Below the pieces are notes generated by a model that was not told the DNA's origin, ran no database searches, and saw only the letters and a program-made list of their open reading frames with translations. Shown one piece after another: positions 44,101 to 52,194 of a stretch of 64,000 nt of DNA. Source of the stretch: Dyadobacter sp. 50-39. GTDB taxonomy: Bacteria; Bacteroidota; Bacteroidia; Cytophagales; Spirosomataceae. The stretch covers positions 1 through 64,000 of the forward strand of contig MKSR01000024.1 in NCBI GenBank assembly GCA_001898145.1, read 5' to 3'. How positions within the stretch are numbered: the first letter of the stretch is position 1; the number at the start of each line of letters is the position of its first letter. The position numbers and the translations under genes are program-made.

Positions 44101-44381
44101 CTTTCCGGCACGGCTACGTCAAAGTTTCCGTCTTTGTCGGCGATAGCTCCCAGCGTGGAATGCTTTACCACCACGGACGCACCCGGCACCGGCGCGCCCT
44201 TCTGATCGATAACCCGCCCGGTGATCTTTTTATTCTGTTGTGCATTGGCCTGGCTGAAACAGGCAGTAACGATCAGCACTCCCAGCAGCATTGAAAGGAC
44301 CCGCAGGCGGTTACGTAAACGAAGCCGCAGCAAAGGAATCTCCGAAGGGAGGGATTCCGGGAATTTTAGAGATTTTTTCAT
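41199..44381 (-). CDS. SusC/RagA-family TonB-linked outer-membrane transporter
   Basis: A 1060-residue SusC protein. Signal peptide about 1-48, ending QANAQ; carboxypeptidase-like domain (ITGRVIDQKGAPVPGASVVVKHSTLGAIADKDGNFDVAVP); plug with the SusC hallmark LSGKIAGLTI, RGNRSIQGSNSALIVVDGVAID and VLKGAAGAALYGSRAANGVIMITTKKG; then the barrel, ending in NIGLNLKLSF. It imports the oligosaccharide captured by SusD using TonB energy. ATG at 44381 is favoured; an upstream in-frame ATG at 44426 would add 15 residues. The promoter at 44430-44510 holds the second paired operator. Confidence 0.95.
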   Translation of the reverse strand: MKKSLKFPESLPSEIPLLRLRLRNRLRVLSMLLGVLIVTACFSQANAQQNKKITGRVIDQKGAPVPGASVVVKHSTLGAIADKDGNFDVAVPESASAIVVSYIGMKTQEVQIGNRNALGDITLSDDAMGLQEVVVTALGIERAAKTLTYATQKIGGDQVNEIRDANFTNTLSGKIAGLTITPSANGPGGATRIVLRGNRSIQGSNSALIVVDGVAIDNSTPAGQVRYDAGGHSGSDGASSINPDDIESINVLKGAAGAALYGSRAANGVIMITTKKGKNGKINVNVNSGVTVDKALVTPALQNTYSQGSGGVYSTLTNGSWGARITGQSVQNWAGNTVSLQAYPDNIRDFFKTAISTNNSVGVSGGSEKVQSYFSYANNYINGIVPHNRLARNTFNARLSYDITSRLSADVKVTYMLQNIFNKPGVGGDGMVVANVYRMPRSVDPETLKSYKKVDVTGVETPTFWTSPDAVYMNPYWTINNTHRDENRSRVTGLFVLRYKLTDWLNIQGRVSSDSYNDFISQKYANNTVNYARQPGGYYSEGNDYIAERNADVLLTGTNNIAPDLKLTYNLGGSILNRSMRHRINAADGLGFANKYDLSYATTLKTETATAKRQLQSVYGTVQFGYRDYLFLDLTARNDWSSTLPSPYSYFYPSVGLSAVVSEMVKLPQWVNLGKVRGSFTKVGNDADPYLLGQTYTYIRGGFGGYIASSSTKAIANLKPELTQSVELGTEWRFYNNRLGIDLTWYKTNSKNQLLRVASPASSGYSTLNVNAGNIQNKGFEVVLSIKPVVAKDFTWNMGLNYALNKSKVVELYDGVSQLYLGSSTSVRTATPLIKQGGSFGDLYGYKWKTLNGKYVVSDKGVPVKSDAIEKLGNFNPKFSAGFSNNFNYKNWALNVLIDGKFGGVITSGTAAQMAYNGTGVDTEKFRDAGSWVVEGVTAEGAANTVPTNAEAFWQTVAQGDYSWGEFFTYHATNVRVREVSLGYDFKNLPGFLSSARLSVVARNLFFIYRGHAILDIPGIGKRKMDFDPEMSLGNSNYQGIEYFNLPSTRNIGLNLKLSF

Positions 44382-44475
44382 AAACAAAGATTTCGGAACA
44401 GTAATGGGTTTAATGGGCAAACACAATCGCTCCTCCCCGAATGGGGTGAGCAGGCAATAAGAGGTACTCGAATTT

Positions 44476-44508
44476 ATGTTAACAAATATATTATTTTTTT
44501 GTCAACAA
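44476..44508 (-). promoter_or_regulatory. Paired GntR-type operator before the SusC operon
   Basis: ATGTTAACAA (44476-44485) and TTGTCAACAA (44499-44508) are 23 bp apart, the same spacing as at 37384 and 37407, and are 95-127 bases upstream of the preferred SusC start. Confidence 0.65.
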
Positions 44509-44624
44509 AAAAATTTGAGAAAAATTATTGTTCTGCATTTTCGACAAATGATCTATCGCGAATAGGCGAACTTGCCGAATACTGTCCAGTTACTGCCGGC
44601 TCCCACCGAAAATCCTATGGGTAC

Positions 44625-44659
44625 AAAAAAAGCCGGTCCCGTGGGGTTGGGACCGGCTT
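44625..44659 (-). terminator. Terminator of the GntR regulator gene
   Basis: AAGCCGGTCCC (44630-44640) pairs perfectly with GGGACCGGCTT (44649-44659), 29 bases after the stop at 44688 on the minus strand, followed there by a run of seven T. A strong intrinsic terminator separating gntR from the SusC promoter. Confidence 0.9.
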
Positions 44660-44687
44660 GCAGCCATATCAATGCTTTATAAATGGT

Positions 44688-45326
44688 CTACGTAAGGTCG
44701 ATGGACGCCACCTCACCACGGATCAGATGTTTCAAAAGCGCTTCCTCTGCCCGTTTGACGTCACCCTCCTTAATACCCGCCACGATTTCGCGATGCTCCT
44801 GGTCGGTCAGTTCGTAGTCGTCCATATGCGTTTGCGTTTTACCCAGTTTTTGGTGAAACAAAGGGATATTACTCGCCTGGTACAAGTCCACAAGTTTCTC
44901 ATTACCAGCACACTCAATCAAGGTTTCATGAAATTTAACATCCGCCTCACAAGCTCCGCCAAAGTAGCCGCGCTCGACCATCGACGTAAAGTCATCGCAA
45001 ATGCGGTCGAGTTCTGCGACCTGCTCGGCGGTCACTTTCTGTATCAGTAGCCGCAACGCGCCTATTTCAAGGATTTCCCGAAGCTCGCGGATCTTATGGC
45101 TGTCTTCAAGGGTGAGTGTTTTCACGAAAAAGCCTCCCTTTTCTCCCTGCACTATCAACTGTTCACCCAGAAGCCTGGTCAACGCCTCGCGGATAGCCAT
45201 TCTGTTGACGTCCAACTTCTTAGACCATTCATCCTCTTTCAACCGCGTTCCCGAGGTGAGTTGGTTCGACAGTATCTTTTTTCTCAGTTCTGTATAGGCC
45301 CTGTTCGAGAGTGAGTCTTCCTTCAT
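44688..45326 (-). CDS. GntR-family transcriptional regulator, FCD type
   Basis: A 212-residue regulator. The winged helix-turn-helix (about 8-72) reads LTSGTRLKEDEWSKKLDVNRMAIREALTRLLGEQLI split over its core, and is followed by the wing QGEKGGFFV. The C-terminal all-helical FCD domain (about 80-205; IRELREILEIGALRL; FHETLIECAGNEKLVDLY; DHEEIV-type His/Asp metal site) senses an organic acid in FadR/LldR/UxuR relatives. It is placed between the SusC operon and a divergent glycosidase-like gene and has the paired motif in its own promoter, so autoregulation and control of the neighbouring sugar genes are likely. Confidence 0.93.
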   Translation of the reverse strand: MKEDSLSNRAYTELRKKILSNQLTSGTRLKEDEWSKKLDVNRMAIREALTRLLGEQLIVQGEKGGFFVKTLTLEDSHKIRELREILEIGALRLLIQKVTAEQVAELDRICDDFTSMVERGYFGGACEADVKFHETLIECAGNEKLVDLYQASNIPLFHQKLGKTQTHMDDYELTDQEHREIVAGIKEGDVKRAEEALLKHLIRGEVASIDLT

Positions 45327-45330
45327 TTCA

Positions 45331-45362
45331 ATGTAAACAAGAATTCAAAATTTAGTAAACCA
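45331..45362. promoter_or_regulatory. Paired GntR-type operator between gntR and the divergent gene
   Basis: ATGTAAACAA (45331-45340) and TAGTAAACCA (45353-45362) are 22 bp apart, 5 bases beyond the gntR start codon. They are reverse-oriented versions of the motif before the creatininase and SusC genes and may serve the divergent gene at 45520 too. Confidence 0.6.
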
Positions 45363-45519
45363 AAACATTTATATAAAGGTAAGCAATATTCATAACTTCC
45401 GTTTGTGTATACAATGTATCTACTTCTATACACTTTTTTCAAAGTATTTCAGTTTTCAAGCATTTTTCTCGTATTTTACCTTTCCGAAACACCTCCTTAG
45501 GTTACAAATAAACCGACCC

Positions 45520-46830
45520 TTGTCTATTAGAATACATCTACTGCTGCCGCTGGCTTTCATGCTTGTGCTGTCGGGCTGTTTGGGAGAAAAAGAACCCAAC
45601 AGATCGGCAAAAGTTTATATTGACCATTCCGATGGCCGCTACACCGTTATGCGAAACGGCAAACCTTACGCGATCAAAGGTGCCGGCGGCGACTCTCATT
45701 TCCGCGAACTCCGGGAAGCCGGTGGTAATACCGTGCGCACCTGGGATACCACCCGTCTGGCCCAGGTGCTCGACAGCGCGCAAAAGCATGATCTGGCGGT
45801 AATCGTCGGCCTCCCGCTTCCCAATAGCGGTGACATATCTTTCTACACTGATCCCAAAATTACCCAAACCCGTTATCGGGCATTGCAATCAATTATCAGG
45901 AGGTTCAGAAACCATCCTGCGGTGCTGATGTGGTGCCTGGGTAATGAGCTGGATTTTCCCTACAAGTGGACTTACGCAGACTTTTACGATTCGTTCAACG
46001 AGCTTACCGACATGATCCACCGGGAAGATCCTGACCATCCTGTCACCACTACCATCCTGAATTTTAACCCGAAATACATTATGAATGTCAGGCTGCGCTG
46101 CGACATCGATGTCATTTCCTTCAATATTTTCAGCACGATCCCCAAGCTCCGGCAAAGCCTCGACGACCTTGCATGGTTCTGGAAAGGCCCCTACATGCTG
46201 CTTGAATGGGGTATCAACGGCCCTTGGGAGGGCACGGAACAAACGGCCTGGGGTGCCTATATCGAAGACACCAGTAAAAAGAAGGCCGAAACCTACCAGC
46301 GACGTTACCGCGAACATATGCCGCTCGACGACCCGCGTTTTCTGGGCGCCTGTGTCTTTTACTGGGGGTGCAAACAAGAAACCACCCAAACGTGGTTCAG
46401 CATATTCGATGAAAACGGCAACGCTTCCGAGGCGGTTGATGCCATGCACCAGATCTGGACGGGTAAACCTTCGAACGTGGCGTATCCCGGTCTCAATTAT
46501 ATGCTGGTCAACAGCAAGGGTGCGCGGGATAACATCCTCTTGAACCCGTCGGCAGCGGCATCCGCGGAAGTGGTGCTGCTCAAAGGCCAGGACAGCATCC
46601 GCGCGATCCGCTGGCAGATTTTCCGGGAAGACTGGTACCGCGAAAACCAGATTAACAGCACACGGAGACTGACGCCGCTTTTGACAATGGCGAGTTCCGG
46701 AAACAATCCGCGCTTTTCTTTTACAGCCCCGAAGCAGGAAGGTCCCTACCGGATTTTTGCCACTGTGTATGATAATGCCGGAAATTTCGCTTCAAGTAAT
46801 ACCCCGTTTTATGTCGTAAGCCCCCCATGA
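45520..46830 (+). CDS. GH2/GH5-like TIM-barrel lipoprotein
   Basis: A 436-residue lipoprotein (signal ending MLVLSGC). After a short strand region with the GH2-type opening YTVMRNGKPYAIKGAGGDSHFRELREAGGNTVRTW, spread over residues 30-80, comes a TIM barrel with the acid/base E143 in MWCLGNELDF and the probable nucleophile E229 in YMLLEWGINGP. A C-terminal beta domain (about 350-436) ends the protein. No ATG precedes the signal, so TTG at 45520 is the best start. Its stop overlaps the next gene's ATG by 4 bases. It is probably an active glycosidase or transglycosylase working on the polymer made by that synthase. Confidence 0.8.
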   Translation: MSIRIHLLLPLAFMLVLSGCLGEKEPNRSAKVYIDHSDGRYTVMRNGKPYAIKGAGGDSHFRELREAGGNTVRTWDTTRLAQVLDSAQKHDLAVIVGLPLPNSGDISFYTDPKITQTRYRALQSIIRRFRNHPAVLMWCLGNELDFPYKWTYADFYDSFNELTDMIHREDPDHPVTTTILNFNPKYIMNVRLRCDIDVISFNIFSTIPKLRQSLDDLAWFWKGPYMLLEWGINGPWEGTEQTAWGAYIEDTSKKKAETYQRRYREHMPLDDPRFLGACVFYWGCKQETTQTWFSIFDENGNASEAVDAMHQIWTGKPSNVAYPGLNYMLVNSKGARDNILLNPSAAASAEVVLLKGQDSIRAIRWQIFREDWYRENQINSTRRLTPLLTMASSGNNPRFSFTAPKQEGPYRIFATVYDNAGNFASSNTPFYVVSPP

Positions 46831-49787
46831 ACCAGACAATATATGTAAAACCTCCTACCCGCAAGCAACTGATCATGCTGCGGCTGATGATCTTCTTCGG
46901 ACTGGTTTCGATGGGATTTTTTATCACCAGTGTCCTCTCCGAATCGGTGAGGGGCTATGCGCCTTTGTACTGGATGCTCGTGGTCACATTTGTATTCACC
47001 TGCCTGAAAGTGCTGCATGAATGGCTGCATTACCTGTTCATCACCGTGCCGCCCACGCCGCCGCTGACACGCAGGTACACGGTGGATATCTTCACGACTT
47101 TTTGCGCCGGTGAGCCCTACGAAATGATCGTGGAGACTTTGACGGCTATTCAGAATATTACTTATCCGCATGAAACTTACCTGTGCGACGAGGCGGACGA
47201 CCCCTACCTGCGCGGGGTATGCGAGCGCCTGGGCGTGCACCACGTCACGCGCACGGACAAGCGGAATGCCAAGGCCGGGAATATCAACAATGCATTGCGC
47301 ATCTCCAAAGGGGAACTTTGCGTGGTCCTCGATCCCGACCATGTCCCTTTTCCCGACTTCCTCGACCCCATCGTTTCGCATTTCGACAATCCCGAAATCG
47401 GTTATGTACAAATTGTACAAGCTTACAAAAATCACGATGAAGGGCTGATCGCCAAGGGCGCTGCTCAGCAGACCTATCAGTTTTATGGTCCGATGATGAT
47501 GACCATGAACCACTACGGGACCGTGCTCGCTATCGGGGCCAATTGCACATTCCGCCGGACGGCGCTGGATTCCATCGGCGGACATTCGGCAGGCCTTGCG
47601 GAAGATATGCATACTTCCATGCAGCTGCACGCGAAGGGATGGAAGTCAGTATATGTACCGGTTGTGCTTGCGCGAGGGCTGGTACCTTCCACACTGTCGG
47701 CCTACTACAAGCAGCAGCTGAAATGGTCACGCGGGGTTTTTGACCTGTTTGTGCATGTGTATCCGAAATTGTTCTCGAAGTTCACGTGGGCGCAGCGGCT
47801 GCATTACGCTTCGATCCCGCTGCATTATGCTTCGGGTTTCATTTTCCTGATCAACTTCCTGATCCCCATACTGGCACTGGTATTCGACGTAAGCCCGATG
47901 CACTTCGACCTCACGGATTTCTTCCTGGTGATCCTGCCCATGGTTTCCTGCATTGTACTGATCCGGCATTTTGTGCAATGGTGGGTGATGGAAGATGAAG
48001 AACGAGGCTTCCACGTCGTGGGCGGGCTTCTCATGATCGGCACCTGGTGGATATTTATCCTGGGCATACTTTATACGATTTCAGGCAAGAAAATACCTTA
48101 CGTACCCACTCCGAAAGATGGTAACGAGGCCAACAACTGGCCGCTCAATATCCCTAACCTGGCCGTGCTGGGCATTTCCATTCTGGCAATCATCTACGGG
48201 CTGTATGAGGACCTCAACCCCTATAACCTTATTATGGCCGGTTTCGCCGGGGTGAACTGTTTTTTCATGTGTTTCAATATCGCAGCGAGCCGCCAGCAGC
48301 AGATACGCGAATTTTCCGGTTCATCGGCATTCCTTGAAAATGCATTCAAAGCGATCAAGGAGTTCAAGGGTAATTTCTGGATTTTGCGCCGGCGCATTTA
48401 TGGCGGTGTACGCACTTCCGCTTTCCTGATCACCATACTGGTGATCAGCATCATCATTTACTTCCGGCGCTTCAATCCCGAATGGGAATATGATATGGCG
48501 ATTGCCCATAAAAACCAGGCATATGCCAGCAAACTGGCGAGGCAGAAGTCTATCCCGCATCCCGGTGTCCCGGCACTCTTTCGTGCCATGGGCGTACGTG
48601 AGCCGGCAGCGAATGCCCCGAATGCCGAAAATCCGATTATTTTCTTCGAAGGCACCCGAGGGGTAAACTATACCAAGGGGCATAACTGGTCGCGCAGGTA
48701 CCCTGCATTTACCAAGCCCGAGCTCGAAGCCGACCTTACCCAAATGCAGCGGACGGGTATCAATGCAATCCGGCATTTCGGCCCCGGCATTTACGATTAT
48801 AACATTCTAAGGGCTACCCGGCGAGCCGGAATCAAGGTTCACTACACATTCTGGGTTCCTGAAACGCTCGATTTCATTCAGAACAAAGACGGTGCAGATG
48901 AGCTGGCAGATGAAATCCTGGCGACCGTTAGCCGGCTCAAAGACAAAAAACACATTGTATCCTGGAACATCGGCAATCCGGCGCTGCAACGGCAGCGTCG
49001 TTCAAAGCGTGTTGCGGAGCAAAAGCTGTATCTGGAGTGGCTGAAAACCGTGAGCGAGGCAATCAAGCGCATCGACGGATCGCGACCCCTTACCGTAGAT
49101 CTTTTACTGAATGGTGATACACAAAAGCTGGCCTATCTGATCAAACAGGTATCCCCGGCTGTGGATGCATTCGGACTGGTGTTAATGAACGGCGGAAAGA
49201 AAATAGAAGGGCTCCGTCTTCCGGAATTGGCCGCCCCTTGCTACCTGAGCTACATCGGCGCCGACGCTTTTGCCAAAATCAGCGAGCGACATGCCGGCAC
49301 CTTTGTGTCCAACTGGCAGGATGAAAAGATATTTAAGCATGTAAGCTTCGATGGCCTGCGCGATTACGCCGGAAGACCGAAACGTTCGCTGGAAGTATTG
49401 GAATCAATATGGAGCGGCCAACAAGCGCCGGGACCTACCGTGCCTTTCAAAATCCTCAAACCCGCCATCGGCACTTTTGAAGGTTCAAACCTGGATTATC
49501 ATGCTATTATGCAGCAGGATAATCAATGGAAGGTGTTCGGCGGGTCAAAAGGTGTCCGGCTCGAATGGAAGCTGGCCCGGACGGATGGCTTCAATAATCC
49601 GATCGAAATGACGGATATCGGCGAAGGAACGCAATTAACGCTCAACATCCCGCAACATGCGTCGCTGTACCGGCTGTACCTCTATGTGATCCGCGATGGA
49701 ATCGTTAATGAAATCATCGAATCGGAGCTCAATACACCCCTTCAACCTCAGCAAAAACCACGAGGGCCATTAGTGACCGGCCTGTAA
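46827..49787 (+). CDS. GT2 polysaccharide synthase fused to a glycosidase-like domain
   Basis: A 986-residue membrane protein. Two helices (about 18-36, 46-64) are followed by a cellulose-synthase-like GT2 domain (about 85-310) with DEADD, the DxD motif D169-P-D171, the base D260 in LAEDMH and Q297-L-K-W300 at the place of QxxRW. About five or six more helices follow, the last at about 531-549. The remaining 435 residues should lie in the periplasm and form a GH2/GH5-like barrel (FFEGTRGVNYTKGHNWSRRYP; GINAIRHFGPGIYDY). There the acid/base position reads WNIGNP, with P718 instead of Glu, and the nucleophile strand has no acidic residue, so this domain is probably a polymer-binding pseudoenzyme. 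Product unknown. Confidence 0.85.
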   Translation: MNQTIYVKPPTRKQLIMLRLMIFFGLVSMGFFITSVLSESVRGYAPLYWMLVVTFVFTCLKVLHEWLHYLFITVPPTPPLTRRYTVDIFTTFCAGEPYEMIVETLTAIQNITYPHETYLCDEADDPYLRGVCERLGVHHVTRTDKRNAKAGNINNALRISKGELCVVLDPDHVPFPDFLDPIVSHFDNPEIGYVQIVQAYKNHDEGLIAKGAAQQTYQFYGPMMMTMNHYGTVLAIGANCTFRRTALDSIGGHSAGLAEDMHTSMQLHAKGWKSVYVPVVLARGLVPSTLSAYYKQQLKWSRGVFDLFVHVYPKLFSKFTWAQRLHYASIPLHYASGFIFLINFLIPILALVFDVSPMHFDLTDFFLVILPMVSCIVLIRHFVQWWVMEDEERGFHVVGGLLMIGTWWIFILGILYTISGKKIPYVPTPKDGNEANNWPLNIPNLAVLGISILAIIYGLYEDLNPYNLIMAGFAGVNCFFMCFNIAASRQQQIREFSGSSAFLENAFKAIKEFKGNFWILRRRIYGGVRTSAFLITILVISIIIYFRRFNPEWEYDMAIAHKNQAYASKLARQKSIPHPGVPALFRAMGVREPAANAPNAENPIIFFEGTRGVNYTKGHNWSRRYPAFTKPELEADLTQMQRTGINAIRHFGPGIYDYNILRATRRAGIKVHYTFWVPETLDFIQNKDGADELADEILATVSRLKDKKHIVSWNIGNPALQRQRRSKRVAEQKLYLEWLKTVSEAIKRIDGSRPLTVDLLLNGDTQKLAYLIKQVSPAVDAFGLVLMNGGKKIEGLRLPELAAPCYLSYIGADAFAKISERHAGTFVSNWQDEKIFKHVSFDGLRDYAGRPKRSLEVLESIWSGQQAPGPTVPFKILKPAIGTFEGSNLDYHAIMQQDNQWKVFGGSKGVRLEWKLARTDGFNNPIEMTDIGEGTQLTLNIPQHASLYRLYLYVIRDGIVNEIIESELNTPLQPQQKPRGPLVTGL

Positions 49788-51449
49788 TGCTTTTACGAAA
49801 CGATTAAAGGTGGACTGGCTGATTCCCCAGTTGGGTGCGGGTATGTTACCCCAAACCGCCGGGTTATCAGCCAGGTTGAAATAGCTCGCGCCAACCACTT
49901 CTTTGTGGACCGCCAGCACTGCTGCGGCTTTTTCCAGCCATTGGGTCTGAAAATCTTCTGGCCCTTTCACGCCGAATTCCGTTACAAATATCGGTTTGGA
50001 GGCAAACCGCATACGCCAAACCTTGCGATCGAATATAGTTTCGAAAGACTCCTGCTTGGTCGGGTCGGTAATGTTCTTGTCGGGCAGACCATAAATGGCG
50101 ACACTGATGAAATCCACCACGTCGCCTCCGGGATACCATTCCATGGAACCTCTGTCACCGGCAGGGCCCCACACTTTTTTTACATTTTCAATTCCCTTGC
50201 TGAGCCCCATGAAATGCCGGAATGCCTTGATATACGGCACCGGATCGCGGCTCTGCCACGAATACCGGTGAATGGGAATTTCCATTTCGTGCGCAAATCG
50301 GACGTAAACCGGGAGGCGGGTCTTTGAAATGGTGTTAAAAAGTGATTTGAATTCCTCATCATAGACTCCCTGTGCTGTATTTTCCAACCCCAGGGAATCG
50401 TTTCTTGCTTTCAAGTCGCGCCAGGGTTCAACAGAAACGATCGCCTGATGGCCTCGCCGGACGATCGCCTCGAAATCCTTAGCGAAAATCCCCTTCTGAA
50501 TATTTTCAAGGTCGACAAACAAATGCTCAACCTGCACGGCCTTGGAACCGGTAAGCGCCAGTTTCGGATCATAGACGCCCAATATCGGCAGCGCATTGGC
50601 GGGCCGGCCTTGCGGCTGCTTAATGCTGTATGTCTGGAACAGCCAGGCAGAATCTTTCCTGATCTGTCGGGTAGCCGCCTTCAAATCGACTTGCAATGCA
50701 TTCACCAGGCTGTCGCTACCAGAAGCCAGTACCCAAACCGGTTTGTTCATGAACCGGGTGCGGATCAACTTTCTCCGAAGTGCCGTTTCTGCGTCGGGAC
50801 CCGCCGGGTAAGCCGTCGCCGAGCGCTCGCTTTGCCCGTTGACCGAGACACCGATGGCGTCCACCACGTCATCGCCCGGCCAGTATTCCTCCGTACCCGG
50901 ATAACCCGCGGGAGACCACATGATTTCCAGCGATGGCTTGGCTTTTTTGCACGTCCTAGCCACATGCCGGAATGCCTTAATGTAATCGACCGGCGACTGG
51001 TATTGCCACGAATGGCGCTGCACCGGTACTTCCATATCCGGATCCCAGCGCAGGTAAATGCGTTTTGTTTCAGGCAATGCGCGGCATAGCGAATGCAATA
51101 CGTCGTCGAAATCGCCATCCGTTACCAATGTAAGCGCTCCCTCCTGCCCGGCCGCGACGGTCAGCAACAAGTCCTGATCAGCCTTAACGCCTTGTAATAC
51201 AGCAGCGAGAGCGGCTTCGGAAGTCTTTGGATGAATTTGAATAGAGATGTGTTGAAGTGGAGGATTTATTACTCCCAGCGAATCAGCGCGATTGATGTAT
51301 CCTACCGGCTGCTCGGCAAAAGCGGCGTTCATTACATCGGCGGCTTTACCGTCGGATTTGGAATGCGGGGAAGCCCGTAGCCAGTAAAACACCAGTGCGC
51401 CGACTGCTAAAAGCCCTGCGAGTAGTAAAAAAACGCCTTTTATCTTCAT
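49770..51449 (-). CDS. Tandem GH26-like protein, one active-looking and one degenerate half
   Basis: A 559-residue membrane-anchored protein (signal anchor about 5-25). It holds two homologous GH26-type barrels. The C-terminal one keeps the acid/base (RFAHEMEIP, H387-E388) and the nucleophile (FVTEFG, E491). The N-terminal one repeats the same frame (RWDPDMEVP; then HSWQYQSPVDYIKAFRH) but has P137-D138 instead of His-Glu and no glutamate in the nucleophile strand (WVLASGS). GH26 enzymes cut beta-mannan or related beta-glycans; with the convergent GT2 synthase next door the target is probably the exported polymer. The gene overlaps the synthase 3' end by 18 bases. Confidence 0.85.
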   Translation of the reverse strand: MKIKGVFLLLAGLLAVGALVFYWLRASPHSKSDGKAADVMNAAFAEQPVGYINRADSLGVINPPLQHISIQIHPKTSEAALAAVLQGVKADQDLLLTVAAGQEGALTLVTDGDFDDVLHSLCRALPETKRIYLRWDPDMEVPVQRHSWQYQSPVDYIKAFRHVARTCKKAKPSLEIMWSPAGYPGTEEYWPGDDVVDAIGVSVNGQSERSATAYPAGPDAETALRRKLIRTRFMNKPVWVLASGSDSLVNALQVDLKAATRQIRKDSAWLFQTYSIKQPQGRPANALPILGVYDPKLALTGSKAVQVEHLFVDLENIQKGIFAKDFEAIVRRGHQAIVSVEPWRDLKARNDSLGLENTAQGVYDEEFKSLFNTISKTRLPVYVRFAHEMEIPIHRYSWQSRDPVPYIKAFRHFMGLSKGIENVKKVWGPAGDRGSMEWYPGGDVVDFISVAIYGLPDKNITDPTKQESFETIFDRKVWRMRFASKPIFVTEFGVKGPEDFQTQWLEKAAAVLAVHKEVVGASYFNLADNPAVWGNIPAPNWGISQSTFNRFVKALQAGH

Positions 51450-51586
51450 AGAAAGCCCGAAAAGAAATGCTGCGGTTCAAATTAGTAAATTCAGCAATGC
51501 GTCGGGCGAAAGGCAACTGGATATCTTTAAAATCAAACCGGGCAGAGATCGGATACTTTCGTACCCAACCCCGCCCGGCTATCAGT

Positions 51587-51620
51587 GTGTGTTATATTTC
51601 TTAGTGTGTTATATTTCTTA
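51587..51620. repeat. Two tandem 17-bp repeats
   Basis: GTGTGTTATATTTCTTA occurs twice head to tail just downstream of the gene at 51653 (minus strand). Confidence 0.8.
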
Positions 51621-51652
51621 CTTGGTTGGCGTCGGCCGAAAGCGGCTTGTCG

Positions 51653-51985
51653 TTAAACAAGCTCGCTTTCGTACTGCAATCCAATGTGTGTTGGTGGGTA
51701 GCTGAGAATGCGGTTAAATTCCGAAATGGCCTGGTTTACGTGACGCTGGGTGATTCCGCTGTATTCCATCAGGATAACCTTGGCCTGTTGCGCGCTGGAA
51801 CGCTTCATTTTCCAGTATTGCGGGTGATTAACCCCGATTGGTGCGCGAAAATATTTTTCTTTAGGTTCGCGAATTAAGATCTCACAGTCCATGTCGCGCT
51901 GGGGATTATCGTGGAGGAAGTAGCTTTTTACGACGACTTTAACCTCCCTGCCGCTTTTTAATTGGAAAATTTTTTCGTGAATCAT
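51653..51985 (-). CDS. Hypothetical cytoplasmic protein
   Basis: A 110-residue basic protein, MIHEKIFQLKSGREVKVVVKSYFL at the start and a helical C-terminal half (SSAQQAKVILMEYSGITQRHVNQAISEFNRIL). No signal, membrane segment or family motif is seen. ATG at 51985 is used; the frame extends to 52111 but that part is Cys-rich and unlike a protein N-terminus. Similar small 'hypothetical' proteins of about 110 residues are common in Cytophagales; no role can be given. Confidence 0.65.
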   Translation of the reverse strand: MIHEKIFQLKSGREVKVVVKSYFLHDNPQRDMDCEILIREPKEKYFRAPIGVNHPQYWKMKRSSAQQAKVILMEYSGITQRHVNQAISEFNRILSYPPTHIGLQYESELV

Positions 51986-52194
51986 GACTTGTCTTTTATG
52001 AGTTAAGGATCGATGAATAAGCTGAACTGCTGACAATGCTTCTTGCTTCCTTAAAACTTCATACCAGCAGCGCTTGTGAAAACATGTACAAACTTCGCCC
52101 CTACTTAGCACATTTCAGCAAAATGATTAGTAAACGGTCGGTTGGATGAGCGTCCGGTAACGATCTGATTCAGAGGTAAGTAAATTTACGTATA

